A DNA stretch of 64,000 nt from a methanogenic archaeon ISO4-H5 (GCA_001560915.1 CP014214.1:1736001-1800000), one strand, 5' to 3'; positions 28,667 through 38,158 are shown, counted from the first letter of the stretch. Made by a program: numbers and translations. Notes: a model not told the origin generated them from the letters alone.

Positions 28667-30175
28667 ATGGCAGGCAAGAAACATCTCCGCATGAGAGGTG
28701 TCAAACAGGCATCCAAGAGGCTCGAGGATGACATCCTGGGACGTTCCAAAGATATCGCAGAGAACCCCGGTCTCCTGAGACCCATGTGCGCAGGAAACTG
28801 CAAGAAGTGCTTCTTCGACAAGGTGTTCAAGGACATCGATAAGGTCGCCGAGCACAGGAACGACGAATCTGTCTGCCTGAAATACGCTTCCAAGGGATTC
28901 TTCGAGGACATGGCCAAGGCCTACGCCGGTACCATCTCCCTCAACGCCGCCGGGAAGATCCCTCTGCTGGCCACCGCCACCGTAGGCGGGGAGAAGGTCC
29001 CCTATGCGGTCAGAGGTTCGGTCAGTCCCGCACTCCTGATCGGCTGCCAGCATTACGACGACCCCAAGATCAGGCTGCTTTACTACAACACGTTCATCAG
29101 GAAATACAAGCTCCATCTGTACTCCTTCGCGGACGGCATGGTCTGTTCGGATGCGCCCAACATGCCGGAGGATTACATGTACGAGGCCTGGTGGGACACC
29201 CCCTACAAGTTCAAGGACGACGAGATAGACTGTGGCCACAAGGGCGCTGTCTCCCTCAACATCCGCATCAAATCACTGGATGCCACCATCCACATCTGCG
29301 AGGACTGCGCCAAGGACGTGCCTACCCTCGCATACCTCGTATCGAAGATCTGCGCCGTCGATCCCCTCGACGATTTCGAGGTCACGGTGGAGCACAAATA
29401 CCATTCGGAATCCGAGTCTGGCACTGTTGCAATCGAGGGTGACGACCTGAAGAGTTACATGGTCGGGAAAATCACCGACCGCGGCCTCGTGGAGAAGGTC
29501 AAGAGGGAGAAACTGGGCCTGCTCTCTCAGAGCAGGGAGCTCACCCTCCTCATCGGCGAGAAGAACTACGGTTCCGATCTCGCAACCTTCATCAAGGACC
29601 TCGAAGGCCCGCAGGATGAAAAGGACGGACTCACCAAGCTGCTGACCGACCACCCCATGCCGGTGGTCCTCCGCAACGGAAAGACCAACGAGGCCATCGC
29701 CCTTCTGTGGGATGACAACTGGCGCAACATCATCGCCGCATTCACCTCCGAGGACTTCGCCGCCACCTACCAGGAGCAGCCCAAGGCCGCACCCCCGGTC
29801 GTTCTGGAGAGCGCCCACCGCGCATTCATCTCCAGGGATGTCGTGAACAGCCTGCCCGTATTCAGCAAACCCGGATACACAACCAAACTGGCCGACAGCC
29901 TGGCGAAAGCGGCCAAAGTAGGCGGATTCCCCATGCTTCATGAGACCGCGCTGAACTCCACTGTCAGGGATTCCAAGGCCAAGGCACTGGTGGCAGCGTT
30001 CGTTTACCTCTATGACGAGAAAGCGGAACTCCACTTCACGCTCTCGGCCGAGGACAGGGATTTCGTCGAGTTCCTGAAGCCTTTCGCCAAGAAGGTCATC
30101 GATGCGGACGGAAAGACCTACCGCGACGATATGAACACCCTCCTGATGGCGTCCAGCTCCGGAGAATCCGTCTAA
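28667..30175 (+). CDS. Uncharacterised protein with two Cys clusters
   Basis: A 502-residue soluble protein I do not recognise. The N-terminus has CAGNCKKC (C41, C45, C48) with another Cys at 70, which could bind an Fe-S cluster or zinc; the spacing imitates a radical SAM motif but no SAM fold motifs follow. A second cluster, CGH at 189-191 and CEDC at 211-214, looks like a zinc ribbon. No signal peptide or membrane helix. The reading frame begins with a TTG at 28643, but the ATG at 28667 fits the TATA spacing. Divergent from the AMP-pathway operon. Ends in TAA. Confidence 0.85.
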   Translation: MAGKKHLRMRGVKQASKRLEDDILGRSKDIAENPGLLRPMCAGNCKKCFFDKVFKDIDKVAEHRNDESVCLKYASKGFFEDMAKAYAGTISLNAAGKIPLLATATVGGEKVPYAVRGSVSPALLIGCQHYDDPKIRLLYYNTFIRKYKLHLYSFADGMVCSDAPNMPEDYMYEAWWDTPYKFKDDEIDCGHKGAVSLNIRIKSLDATIHICEDCAKDVPTLAYLVSKICAVDPLDDFEVTVEHKYHSESESGTVAIEGDDLKSYMVGKITDRGLVEKVKREKLGLLSQSRELTLLIGEKNYGSDLATFIKDLEGPQDEKDGLTKLLTDHPMPVVLRNGKTNEAIALLWDDNWRNIIAAFTSEDFAATYQEQPKAAPPVVLESAHRAFISRDVVNSLPVFSKPGYTTKLADSLAKAAKVGGFPMLHETALNSTVRDSKAKALVAAFVYLYDEKAELHFTLSAEDRDFVEFLKPFAKKVIDADGKTYRDDMNTLLMASSSGESV

Positions 30176-31189
30176 TCAGACCCTGATGTCCGCCACGTAA
30201 TGCGACACGCCCGGTGCGAAGGATTTCACTTCTATGATCCTCTCGATGGTGTATTCGCTGCAATACCTGTCGAAGATCTCGCGGATCATTTTCTCTTCCT
30301 TTCCCACGGGGAAGGTATCATGATAATGAATCATACATCCCGGCTTGGCCATCTCCAGCGCCTTGGGCACGAAAACGGAGGTGGTCTGCACATATCCCAT
30401 GAGTATGCGGTCCGCGAACGCCTTGCCGGGGATGTCGCGGTTGTCCCCGAGTAAGGGGATGACGTTGTCAATTTCGTTGAGGGCCAGATTCTTCAGCAGG
30501 AATCTGTAGGATTGGGGGTTCTTCTCGCACGCGAACACTCTTCTGGCGCCGGAATACTTGGCCAGGGGCAGTGTGAAGTACCCTATGCCGCAGAACATGT
30601 CGACCACCGTCTCGCCCGTGCAATCCAGGCATTTCATGCGCTTCCTCTCGGCGAGGTTGCCGGAGGCGAACATCACCCTGGTCACATCGAAGCAGTAACG
30701 GATACCGTTCTCCAGTTTCACAGACTCTCCGGAAGGGCCGTACAGCAGGGTCATGTCGGGCTCACGGAACTCGCCGGAAACGCCGGACACATCGGCAAAC
30801 ACCGATCTCGCGGAGAGCACCTCCGCATACGTCCTGCCGATGAGCTCCCCGAATTCGAAAAGGGCGGGATCCATCTTGACAGTGACGACATCACCCGCAA
30901 TCTCCCACTTGTCAGGCAGGAGTGCGGTCTTGGCACCGAGTGCCGGTTCCAGCCTCTCCCTTATGCGTTCCATGGGCGGACGCGATTCCTCGGAGTATGC
31001 GGGACCGGATGTGATCGAAAGACCCAGACTGCGGATAATGGACTCTTTCCCGGGAAGTATGGGGACAAGTTTGGCACCGTCTGCGGAGGTGATCCTTGCG
31101 GAAAGATCCACACACCCCTGTTCCTTCAGATACGGGATGAGCTCGGCGGCACGGTCGGCGGGAACGACCGCCTCCAAGACCTGCTTCAT
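30176..31189 (-). CDS. tRNA wybutosine-synthesis protein Taw2
   Basis: A 337-residue class I SAM-binding enzyme. Motif I is VVDMFCGIGYFTLPLAKY (about residues 195-212), followed by ACEKNPQSYRFLLKNL, and the fold has the TYW2/Trm5 N-terminal domain. Taw2 transfers the aminocarboxypropyl group of SAM to 4-demethylwyosine at tRNA-Phe position 37. Trm5 is the closest alternative; the NPPY-type motif of Trm5 is missing (DRILMGYVQ instead), which favours Taw2. Last gene of the TFS-PCNA run, overlapping the reductase by 4 nt and convergent with the 28667 gene. Confidence 0.85.
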   Translation of the reverse strand: MKQVLEAVVPADRAAELIPYLKEQGCVDLSARITSADGAKLVPILPGKESIIRSLGLSITSGPAYSEESRPPMERIRERLEPALGAKTALLPDKWEIAGDVVTVKMDPALFEFGELIGRTYAEVLSARSVFADVSGVSGEFREPDMTLLYGPSGESVKLENGIRYCFDVTRVMFASGNLAERKRMKCLDCTGETVVDMFCGIGYFTLPLAKYSGARRVFACEKNPQSYRFLLKNLALNEIDNVIPLLGDNRDIPGKAFADRILMGYVQTTSVFVPKALEMAKPGCMIHYHDTFPVGKEEKMIREIFDRYCSEYTIERIIEVKSFAPGVSHYVADIRV

Positions 31190-32337
31190 TTCCTGGACCT
31201 CAGATAAGCCTTGAAGACCGCCGACTTCACGCCGGGTTTCTTGAGGATGGGTTTAATGACACTTCCTGGGTCATCGATATCTATCTCGCTGAGGGCGTCC
31301 TCGATATCGGGTCTCGAGAAGAGGTGTCCGAACTCGTTGAGCGCATCGTCGCTCAGACGATCGTAATAATTGCGGAGCCAGATGCCACGGGACAGGGATT
31401 TGCCCATGGCCCTCCTCCAGGAACGTTCGTAGAGGGACAGCACGGTGCCGTCGAACGTCCTGGAAGAGAACGCACGGTCCACGGTGTCCTTCAGCGCGGG
31501 AGCGGCCAGAGAAATCGGATACAGGCCTCCTCCCGAAACGGGTTTGATCTGTCCTGCCGCATCTCCGATGAGCAGCAGACGGTCGGAATAGGTGGTACGC
31601 CTGCCTCCCATCGGGATCTTGCCGGTGTAGGTCTTCAGGCGTTCCTTATCACCCAGACCCAGATTCTCCAGGAGCCTGTCGAGGTACTGCTTGGGGGTTC
31701 CGTACTGGGCAGCCACCGCGAGACCGAAACGCGTGGTGTCCCCGAGAGGGATCTGCCAGGAGAAGAAACCGGGTGCGATCTCATTACCCAGACGGAGGAT
31801 CATCTTCTCCTCCTCGTCGGAGCGGTATTTCAGATCGACCTGCATTCCGCGGAGATAGTACTTGACCTGGTTGTTTCCCATCGAGGGCGCGATGATGGAG
31901 TTCTGTCCGTCGGCACCGACCAGGATTTCGGAACTGAACTGTCCGATGTTCGTGTCGACGGTGACCTTCTTGTCAGTGATGGCGTGCGATTTGTAGTGCG
32001 CACCGTATTTGATGGTGGCTCCGGCAGTCTCCGCACGGTCGGCCAGTTTACGGTCGAAGTCCCCGCGGTCTATGATGAGTGCGTACGGCATCCTCTTGGC
32101 GGTCTTGATGACGGTGCCGTCAGGCAAAAGGACGTCTGCGGCAGAAATGGTGGTAAGGATTTCGGGTCTGACCCCGAATTTCTCCATCAGCGAAGGGGAT
32201 ACCACTCCAGCACAGTGGATTGGCTCGCCGGCTTCGCGATGTTCTTCGAGAACTGTGACGTCCCTGCCGGAGGACGCAAGAAGTCTGGCCGTGAGCGTAC
32301 CCGCGGGCCCTCCTCCTACAATCGTCACATCCGGCAT
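31186..32337 (-). CDS. Geranylgeranyl reductase family flavoprotein
   Basis: A 383-residue FAD enzyme. The N-terminal dinucleotide fold is VTIVGGGPAGTLTARLL, the middle has GADGQNS and the C-terminal half has LLIGDAAGQIKPVSGGGLY. The family saturates the isoprenoid chains of archaeal membrane lipids. The ATG at 32337 was chosen, preceded by CGTGATT; a TTG 6 nt upstream is possible. It is encoded between fsa and taw2. Exact substrate (phospholipid or polyprenol) cannot be told. Confidence 0.88.
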   Translation of the reverse strand: MPDVTIVGGGPAGTLTARLLASSGRDVTVLEEHREAGEPIHCAGVVSPSLMEKFGVRPEILTTISAADVLLPDGTVIKTAKRMPYALIIDRGDFDRKLADRAETAGATIKYGAHYKSHAITDKKVTVDTNIGQFSSEILVGADGQNSIIAPSMGNNQVKYYLRGMQVDLKYRSDEEEKMILRLGNEIAPGFFSWQIPLGDTTRFGLAVAAQYGTPKQYLDRLLENLGLGDKERLKTYTGKIPMGGRRTTYSDRLLLIGDAAGQIKPVSGGGLYPISLAAPALKDTVDRAFSSRTFDGTVLSLYERSWRRAMGKSLSRGIWLRNYYDRLSDDALNEFGHLFSRPDIEDALSEIDIDDPGSVIKPILKKPGVKSAVFKAYLRSRK

Positions 32338-32351
32338 GGGCAATCACGTGT

Positions 32352-33005
32352 TTACTGGGTTCCGTTGACCTTCTCGTAGTCCGCCTTGAACTTGGCGATA
32401 CCCTCGTCGGTCTTCGGGTGCTTGAGCATGAGGTCGAGCACGTTGAAGGGAATGGTAGCGATGTCGCATCCCATCTCTGCTGCGTCGAGGACGTGCATGG
32501 GATTCCTGATGCTGGCGGCGATGATCTGGGTTCCCAGACCGGAGTTGTTGATGATCTGAACGGTCTCAGCGAGCATGTCGTTTCCGCGGTCTCCGATGTC
32601 ATCGAGCCTTCCGACGAAGGGAGAGACGTAGGCGGCACCGGCCTTGGCGGCGAGGAGTGCCTGGAGAGGGGAGAAGATAAGGGTGACATTGACGTCGATG
32701 CCCTCGGAAGAGAGGACCTTGGTTGCCTTGAGGGTGGCCTCGCACATGGGCAGTTTGACGTTCACGTTGGGTGCGATCTTGGCGAGCTTGCGGCCCTCCT
32801 CGATCATTCCCTCGGCATCGAGTGCCATTACCTCGGCGGAGACGGGACGGTCTCCGAGGATCTTGGCGATCTCGGCCACACGGGTGGGGGTGTCGGTGTT
32901 CTCCTTGGCGACCAGGCTGGGGTTGGTGGTGACTCCGTCCAGGATTCCCCAGCTGTCGATCTTCTTGATCTGGTCTAGATTTGCAGTGTCGATGAATATC
33001 TTCAT
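32352..33005 (-). CDS. Transaldolase / fructose-6-phosphate aldolase-like
   Basis: A 217-residue small transaldolase (TalC/Fsa type). The Schiff-base lysine is in [15 protein letters not shown] (about residue 84). It follows the two transketolase halves directly, so together they give a non-oxidative pentose phosphate route that would supply ribose and erythrose phosphates. True transaldolase versus Fsa activity cannot be separated here. Ends in TAA. Gap to tkt is 4 nt. Confidence 0.9.
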   Translation of the reverse strand: MKIFIDTANLDQIKKIDSWGILDGVTTNPSLVAKENTDTPTRVAEIAKILGDRPVSAEVMALDAEGMIEEGRKLAKIAPNVNVKLPMCEATLKATKVLSSEGIDVNVTLIFSPLQALLAAKAGAAYVSPFVGRLDDIGDRGNDMLAETVQIINNSGLGTQIIAASIRNPMHVLDAAEMGCDIATIPFNVLDLMLKHPKTDEGIAKFKADYEKVNGTQ

Positions 33006-33009
33006 GTTA

Positions 33010-33954
33010 TCAGTTCTTCCTCTTGATGGTTTCTTTGACCTTGGCCGCGATATCGGCGGCGGTCAGTCCGTACTTTGCAAGCAGTTCGTCAGCCTCTCCG
33101 GATTCACCGAAGGTGTCCTTAGTACCGACCCTTCCCATGGGGGTGGGGAGCTTCTCCGCCAGGCACTCGGCCACGGCGGAACCCAGTCCGCCGATGATGC
33201 TGTGCTCCTCGGCGGTCACTACGGCACCGGTCTTGGAGGCGCTCTTTATGATGGCGTCCTCGTCCAGGGGCTTGATGGTGGCCATGTTGATGACCTCGGC
33301 GCTAATGCCCTCCTTCTCGAGCAGGGCGGCCGCTTCCAGGCTGGTCTGCACCATCTGTCCGCAGGCGATGATGGAGACGTCCTTGCCCTCTCTCACGATG
33401 TCGGCCTTGCCGATGGTGAATCCGCATCCGGCCTCCTTGATCACAGGGAACTCGGAACGACCCATCCTCATGTAGGCGGGACCCTGGTGGTCTGCCAGTG
33501 CGAGGGTGGCGGCGTATGCCTCGTGGGCGTCGCAGGGGACGACCACGGTCATGTTGGGGAGGGAACGCATGATTGCGATGTCCTCCAGTGCCTGGTGGGT
33601 GGCCCCGTCGGGTCCGACGGACAGTCCGCAGTGGGTGGCCACGATCTTCACGTTGAGGCGGGGGTATGCGACGGCCATCCTGATCTGCTCCCAGCACCTT
33701 CCGCTGGCGAACACTCCGAAGGTGGACGCGAATGCAACCTTGCCGGAGGCGGCCATACCTGCGGCAACACCGATCATGTTCGATTCCGCGATTCCGGTCT
33801 GCACGAACCTCTCGGGTGCGACGGACTGGAAACTGGAGGTCTTGGTGGAACCTGCCAGGTCGGCATCGAAGACCACCACGTTCGGGTGGGTCTCAGCCAA
33901 TTTGGCGAGGGCCTTTCCGTAATAGGAACGCTGTGCGAGTTTCTCTCCGCTCAT
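33010..33954 (-). CDS. Transketolase, C-terminal subunit
   Basis: A 314-residue protein with the pyrimidine-binding and C-terminal domains of transketolase. It carries [20 protein letters not shown] and the glutamate of [14 protein letters not shown] that activates thiamine diphosphate. It partners with the N-terminal half encoded just upstream (4-nt overlap), the split form usual in archaea. Cytosolic, pentose phosphate rearrangements. Confidence 0.93.
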   Translation of the reverse strand: MSGEKLAQRSYYGKALAKLAETHPNVVVFDADLAGSTKTSSFQSVAPERFVQTGIAESNMIGVAAGMAASGKVAFASTFGVFASGRCWEQIRMAVAYPRLNVKIVATHCGLSVGPDGATHQALEDIAIMRSLPNMTVVVPCDAHEAYAATLALADHQGPAYMRMGRSEFPVIKEAGCGFTIGKADIVREGKDVSIIACGQMVQTSLEAAALLEKEGISAEVINMATIKPLDEDAIIKSASKTGAVVTAEEHSIIGGLGSAVAECLAEKLPTPMGRVGTKDTFGESGEADELLAKYGLTAADIAAKVKETIKRKN

Positions 33955-34784
33955 CTGATCACCGCCTTGAGTTCAGCGACGGCCTTGGCATACTCCTCGG
34001 GGTTGCAGGCCTTTCCGTGGAATCCCACGTTGTTCTCCATGAAGGAGACTCCCTTTCCTTTGACGGTGTTGAGGATGATGACAGTGGGGTTCTTCTTGGA
34101 CCTGGCAGCCTTGCTGCAGGCATCGAGGATCATACGGATGTTGTGACCGTCGATGATCTCGACGTTCCATCCGAAGGCCTTGAATTTCTCGGGGAGGGGG
34201 TCGAGTCCCATGACCTCCTCGGTATTGCCGGAAATCTGGAGCCTGTTGCGGTCGACCAGTGCAGTAAGGTTGGACAGTCCGTAGGCGTGGGCGAACATGG
34301 CCGCCTCCCAGTTCTGTCCTTCCTGGAGCTCTCCGTCTCCCAGCAGGCAGTAGGTGCGGTAGTTCTTTCCGTCCATCTTGCCGGCCAGTGCGATTCCGCA
34401 GGCCATGCTGAGTCCCTGTCCGAGGGATCCGGTGGTGACCTCCACTCCGGGTACGTCGTGGTATGCAGGGTGACCCTGGAGTCTAGAACCGATCTTCCTG
34501 AGGGTCTTCAGCTCGTCCACGGGGAAGTAGCCCCTCTCGGCGAGTGCCGCATAGAGGATGGGGGCCGCGTGTCCTTTGGAGAGGACGAACCTGTCCCTGT
34601 CGTCCTTGTAAGGATCGGCAGGGTCGATGTTCATGATGCGGAAGTAGAGTGCTGCGACCGCATCGGCTGCCGAAAGCGATCCTCCGGGGTGTCCGGAACC
34701 GGCCGCGGTCGTCATCTCGATGACGTCGAGCCTCATCTTGTTGGCGATGTTCTGAATCTCGTCCACGTTGAGCTGCTCTGCCAT
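33951..34784 (-). CDS. Transketolase, N-terminal subunit
   Basis: A 277-residue thiamine-diphosphate-binding half of a split transketolase. The ThDP motif is GDGELQEGQNWEA running to about 30 residues later (VDRNRLQ), and the N-terminal GHPGGSLSAADAVAALYF is typical. The ATG at 34784 follows GAGTGAGG; a GTG 9 nt upstream is an alternative. It is 5 nt from the end of PCNA and overlaps the second half by 4 nt. Confidence 0.93.
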   Translation of the reverse strand: MAEQLNVDEIQNIANKMRLDVIEMTTAAGSGHPGGSLSAADAVAALYFRIMNIDPADPYKDDRDRFVLSKGHAAPILYAALAERGYFPVDELKTLRKIGSRLQGHPAYHDVPGVEVTTGSLGQGLSMACGIALAGKMDGKNYRTYCLLGDGELQEGQNWEAAMFAHAYGLSNLTALVDRNRLQISGNTEEVMGLDPLPEKFKAFGWNVEIIDGHNIRMILDACSKAARSKKNPTVIILNTVKGKGVSFMENNVGFHGKACNPEEYAKAVAELKAVIR

Positions 34785-34789
34785 TTTCC

Positions 34790-35527
34790 TCACTCGTTCT
34801 CGATCCTGGGTGCCAGGAAGTATACCACGCGTGCGTGGCCCTCCGCCAGGTTGAAGAGGAACTTGACGGGGTAGTCATTGTCGAGCTGGATTTCCACCAC
34901 GGTACCTGCCGGGATCACCTTGACGATGTTGGAGAAGTAGTCGAGGGGATAGAGGCTGGTGACGGGGGAATCCACCACGATGCTCTCGAGATCGGAGACA
35001 GGGACCCTGAGGCTGGCGTAGTCCATGTCACCCTCGCAGGAAAGCTCGAATCCGTTGGGGTCGGCCATCAGTTTGATGTGGTCGGAAATGGACTCAGCGG
35101 CGCGGATACCCTTCTGAAGCTGATCGATGGGGATCTTGACGCTTACGGGGAGCTCCATCTGGGGGACCTTGGGGTCGTTCATTCCGCTGGTGTCCACGAC
35201 GCTCATGCGCCTGACGATGTTGCCGATGGTGATGGTGAGACGTCCCTGGTCGGGGTCGTGCTCCATGCGGATGGTGTCGCTGGGGCCGGCGAGCTTCAGG
35301 ACGGTCTTGATCTTGTCGAGGTCGAGTCCGATCTCGGACTCATCAGCCTCGTAGCTGATGAAGGCGTCTTTGTCCACGACAATCTCCATCATGGCGACGT
35401 GGGCGGGGTCCATGGCCTTCATGCTGATGGAGTCCGCGTTGATGGTGATCTTGGTCTCGTCGACCAAGGTGGAGATGATGTAGACCAGACCCTTGAGGGT
35501 GTCTGCCTTGAGTTCTGCTTTGAACAT
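34790..35527 (-). CDS. DNA polymerase sliding clamp (PCNA)
   Basis: A 245-residue clamp that tethers polymerase B/D and other replication enzymes to DNA as a trimeric ring. It begins MFKAELKADTLKGLVYI and contains DPAHVAMMEIVV and the C-terminal YFLAPRIE. Size is usual. The ATG at 35527 was picked from homology; the frame stays open 42 nt upstream into TFS. Located between TFS and transketolase genes. Confidence 0.94.
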   Translation of the reverse strand: MFKAELKADTLKGLVYIISTLVDETKITINADSISMKAMDPAHVAMMEIVVDKDAFISYEADESEIGLDLDKIKTVLKLAGPSDTIRMEHDPDQGRLTITIGNIVRRMSVVDTSGMNDPKVPQMELPVSVKIPIDQLQKGIRAAESISDHIKLMADPNGFELSCEGDMDYASLRVPVSDLESIVVDSPVTSLYPLDYFSNIVKVIPAGTVVEIQLDNDYPVKFLFNLAEGHARVVYFLAPRIENE

Positions 35528-35541
35528 CTTGGCCACCCGCC

Positions 35542-35871
35542 TCAGTTGACTCTCCAGTTGTGGTTGCACTTACAGCAGCGGTAGAACACGGTCTCAGGCT
35601 CATCCGCGGCACGGGTCTGCCTGATGACGTAGTACGCTTCTGTGTGCCCACACTTGGGGCAGAGGATGTTGGTCTTAGGGAGGGTGGCGTCATCGGAAAG
35701 GATTCCGATCTCCTTCTCCTGGGAGTTGGTCTTGACGATGGTGGCTCCTCCGATGGGTACGGTACAGTCGCAGGGCCTGTCCTCTCCGGTTACCTTATCC
35801 TTAACGGTTCCCCTGCAAACGTACTTACCGTTGGAAGGGAACATCATAGATCCGCATTCTGGGCAAAACAA
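35542..35871 (-). CDS. Transcription factor S (TFIIS-like)
   Basis: A 109-residue RNA polymerase cleavage factor. The N-terminal zinc ribbon CPECG...C and the C-terminal ribbon (CPKCGH...CCKCNHNW) are both visible, with the acidic hairpin tip residues in RAADEPETVFY. It rescues backtracked polymerase. The start appears to be TTG at 35871, after GAGGCTGA, because no ATG precedes the first Cys ribbon. First gene of the seven-gene run ending with taw2. Confidence 0.93.
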   Translation of the reverse strand: MFCPECGSMMFPSNGKYVCRGTVKDKVTGEDRPCDCTVPIGGATIVKTNSQEKEIGILSDDATLPKTNILCPKCGHTEAYYVIRQTRAADEPETVFYRCCKCNHNWRVN

Positions 35872-35913
35872 TTCAATCAGCCTCTTTTTTATTAGGGTCG
35901 GACAACCCCTATG

Positions 35914-35921
35914 TATATATA
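35914..35921 (-). promoter_or_regulatory. TATA box of TFS-PCNA run
   Basis: The minus strand reads CTATATATACATAGG; predicted start near 35892 leaves a short leader with a GAGGCTGA site before the TTG. Confidence 0.6.
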
Positions 35922-36139
35922 GAATTTTTTTGCAGAGAATGATTGTAAATTGTCCGTGCGCGGAGACCTGCTCCGAATCAGTCCCGTAATGACAGGAAAT
36001 CCCTGCTGGTACTGTACCGGAAACGCCGGAACGGATCCGGAATCCGCATCAGGAACGGGAAAAGGAAAAAACGCACGCAACCTCGGAAAAAGACGCAATC
36101 CGGGGAATCTGGCACAGTGATATGAAAGGAAGTAGTTTG

Positions 36140-36159
36140 GGAGGGGGCGGACCCCCTCC
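36140..36159 (-). terminator. Hairpin after the 36165 gene
   Basis: An 8-bp stem (36140-36147 with 36152-36159), four-base loop, just past the stop of the membrane protein gene. No T-run follows. The remaining 35930-36139 has no visible feature. Confidence 0.45.
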
Positions 36160-36164
36160 GGTGA

Positions 36165-38129
36165 TCAGCGCTTCTTCTTCGCCTTGGACTTCTTGGCCTT
36201 CTTCATGGCGCGGATGTTCTCCTTTACGGCGTCGTAGACCACCTGTGCCTCGTCGGCACCGTCGGTAATCTTGGACTCAGCGAAGTGGAGGACAATCCAG
36301 CCCTTCTTGGCGAGGACTTCGTCGTTGCTGTGGTCGGGAGTGTCTTCGTCGATGTAGACTGCGACCTTGCTCTTGACGAATGCCACGGGGATGAAGTAGG
36401 GACCGTAGTTCTTCCTGCAGCGGAGACCCTTGTTCCAGCAGGCCCTCCTGAGGAGTGCTGCGGGGGTGTCGGGCTCGAGCTCGAAGTCATCGTCGTCGAA
36501 GTCTTCGTCTCCGGCCATTTCGCCCTCGGGCTCATCGCCGGTACTGACAACGATTCCAGTGAGTGCGGAAAGCTTCTCGTAGAGCGGGGGATCGACAACA
36601 CTGATGACGGCCATGATCTCATAGTCGGACATCTCCTCTGCCCTCTCCTCGCCGACTTCTGCGACGGTAACTTCCCATCCCTGCCTGAGGAGCCTGTCGA
36701 GTTCGCTCTCCTCCTCTGCGGGTTCGTCCTTGGCGGCTGCGGCTGCTGCTCCTGCGAATACTGCTGCACCGGCGGCTGCACCAGCTGCTGCGGCGGCCTC
36801 TGCTGCCTTGGCTCCCTCGGCGGCCTTCTTGGCGGCCTCTTCCTCAGCTGCTTTCTTGGCGGCTTCCTCTTTGGCTGCTGCCTCCTTTGCTGCTGCTTCC
36901 TCAGCTGCCTTCTTGGCGGCTTCCTCTTCAGCGGCTTTCTTAGCGGCCTCCTCTTCGGCTGCCTTCTTGGCAGCCTCTTCCTCAGCTGCCTTCTTGGCTG
37001 CCTCTTCTGCCTCGGCCTTGGCCTTGGCTTCCTCAGCTGCCTTAGCGGCTGCGGCTTCCTGGGCTGCCTTGGCGGCTGCCTCTTCCTCGGGAGATACTGC
37101 TGCCCTCAGTCCGGTAGCCTCAGCGATCTTGTTGTAGAGATCCTCGTCCTCCTTGCGGATGACTGCCATGATCTCCTCGTCGGACATGTCTTCTGCCTCG
37201 TCGCCGACCTTGGCGGTAGCGACGTTCCAGCCCTGCTCGAGGAGCTTGTTGAGCTCTTCTTCCTTGGCTGCCTTGGCGGCTGCCTCCCTGGCCTCAGCCT
37301 CCTCTGCTGCGGCCTTCTTGGCTGCGGCTTCGGCTGCGATCTGGGCTGCGGCGGACTCCTCGGGAGAGACTGCGGTGTGAGTGTATGCTGCGTTGAGTCC
37401 GGTGGCCTCGGACACCTTGTTGTAGAGGTCCTCGTCTGCCTCGCGGACGACAGCCATGATCTCCTCGTCGGACATGTCCTGGAGTTTGTCCTCGCCGACC
37501 TTGGCGGCTGCGGCATTCCAGGCCTGCTCGAGGAGGTCGTCGCACTCAGCCTGCTTGGCGGCTGCCGCCTCGATCTCGGCAGCGGTGAGCTTGGCGGGAA
37601 CTGCGACTGCGACACCTGCGAGAATCAGAAGGATGATTCCGAGGAAGACAGTGACCATTCCGCCGAGAAGTGCGATGAGGTAGAGTGCGTAGAGTGCGAC
37701 ACCCAGGATGACTGCGATAACGGAGAATACGTACCTCCTCTTCTCGACGCCCATGATGAGGACTGCGAATGCAAGGAAGAAGAATGCTCCGAGGAAGTCG
37801 TATTCGACACTCCTCTCAGTGATTGCGGTAACGTTGTTGAGAACGTTGATCAGAAGGATGATTCCGAGAACTGCGAAGGATGCTCCGGCGATGGAGACGG
37901 AACATTTCTTCGAGGAAACACCTGCGGCGACCGCCGTTATAGCGGCCACAAATAGAATCAGACTCGCGATGATGGCGACCTGTTCAAACTTGTCGTTTAC
38001 TAGATATGCACTCAGCCTGACGCCTTCCTCGAGGGTTAAACCGTCGGAGAGGGCGAGGGCGATTGCGATGAAGAATACTATGCCTGCAATGATGGAAATG
38101 ATGCCGGCACATTTAGCCCAACCGTTCAT
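36165..38129 (-). CDS. Membrane protein with threefold repeat and DUF559-like end
   Basis: A 654-residue protein I do not know. Residues 7-177 hold about six membrane helices. Three diverged 50-residue units follow: 196-245, 292-341 and 476-526, each with LLxQxW, MSDxEIMAV and LYxKxxxxTG. They are separated by Ala/Glu/Lys-rich stretches, including a 9-residue period AAKKAAEEE at about 377-437 that should form a rigid single helix. Residues 554-641 (LLRRACWNKGLRCRKNYG, VAVYIDED, KKGWIVLHF) resemble the Vsr/DUF559 nuclease fold, but the usual catalytic Asp after GPY seems replaced by Pro-Val. The tail is Lys-rich. The ATG is 25 bp from a TATA box, so it is probably leaderless. Function unknown. 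Confidence 0.88.
   Translation of the reverse strand: MNGWAKCAGIISIIAGIVFFIAIALALSDGLTLEEGVRLSAYLVNDKFEQVAIIASLILFVAAITAVAAGVSSKKCSVSIAGASFAVLGIILLINVLNNVTAITERSVEYDFLGAFFFLAFAVLIMGVEKRRYVFSVIAVILGVALYALYLIALLGGMVTVFLGIILLILAGVAVAVPAKLTAAEIEAAAAKQAECDDLLEQAWNAAAAKVGEDKLQDMSDEEIMAVVREADEDLYNKVSEATGLNAAYTHTAVSPEESAAAQIAAEAAAKKAAAEEAEAREAAAKAAKEEELNKLLEQGWNVATAKVGDEAEDMSDEEIMAVIRKEDEDLYNKIAEATGLRAAVSPEEEAAAKAAQEAAAAKAAEEAKAKAEAEEAAKKAAEEEAAKKAAEEEAAKKAAEEEAAKKAAEEAAAKEAAAKEEAAKKAAEEEAAKKAAEGAKAAEAAAAAGAAAGAAVFAGAAAAAAKDEPAEEESELDRLLRQGWEVTVAEVGEERAEEMSDYEIMAVISVVDPPLYEKLSALTGIVVSTGDEPEGEMAGDEDFDDDDFELEPDTPAALLRRACWNKGLRCRKNYGPYFIPVAFVKSKVAVYIDEDTPDHSNDEVLAKKGWIVLHFAESKITDGADEAQVVYDAVKENIRAMKKAKKSKAKKKR
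36819..37001 (-). repeat. 27-bp-period repeat inside the 36165 gene
   Basis: About six degenerate 27-bp units encoding variants of AAKKAAEEE. They are in frame and code for a probable single alpha helix. Copy number may vary between strains. Confidence 0.75.
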
Positions 38130-38150
38130 GGTGTTCGTATATCCTTTCGG

Positions 38151-38158
38151 ATATAATA
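38151..38158 (-). promoter_or_regulatory. TATA box of membrane protein gene
   Basis: The minus strand reads CCTATTATATCC, 25 bp upstream of the ATG at 38129, predicting a leaderless transcript. Confidence 0.6.

Noticed and set aside
36819-37001. Regular 27-bp repeats as a possible CRISPR array
   Set aside because: Repeats are contiguous, in frame and encode a repetitive helix; there are no spacers.
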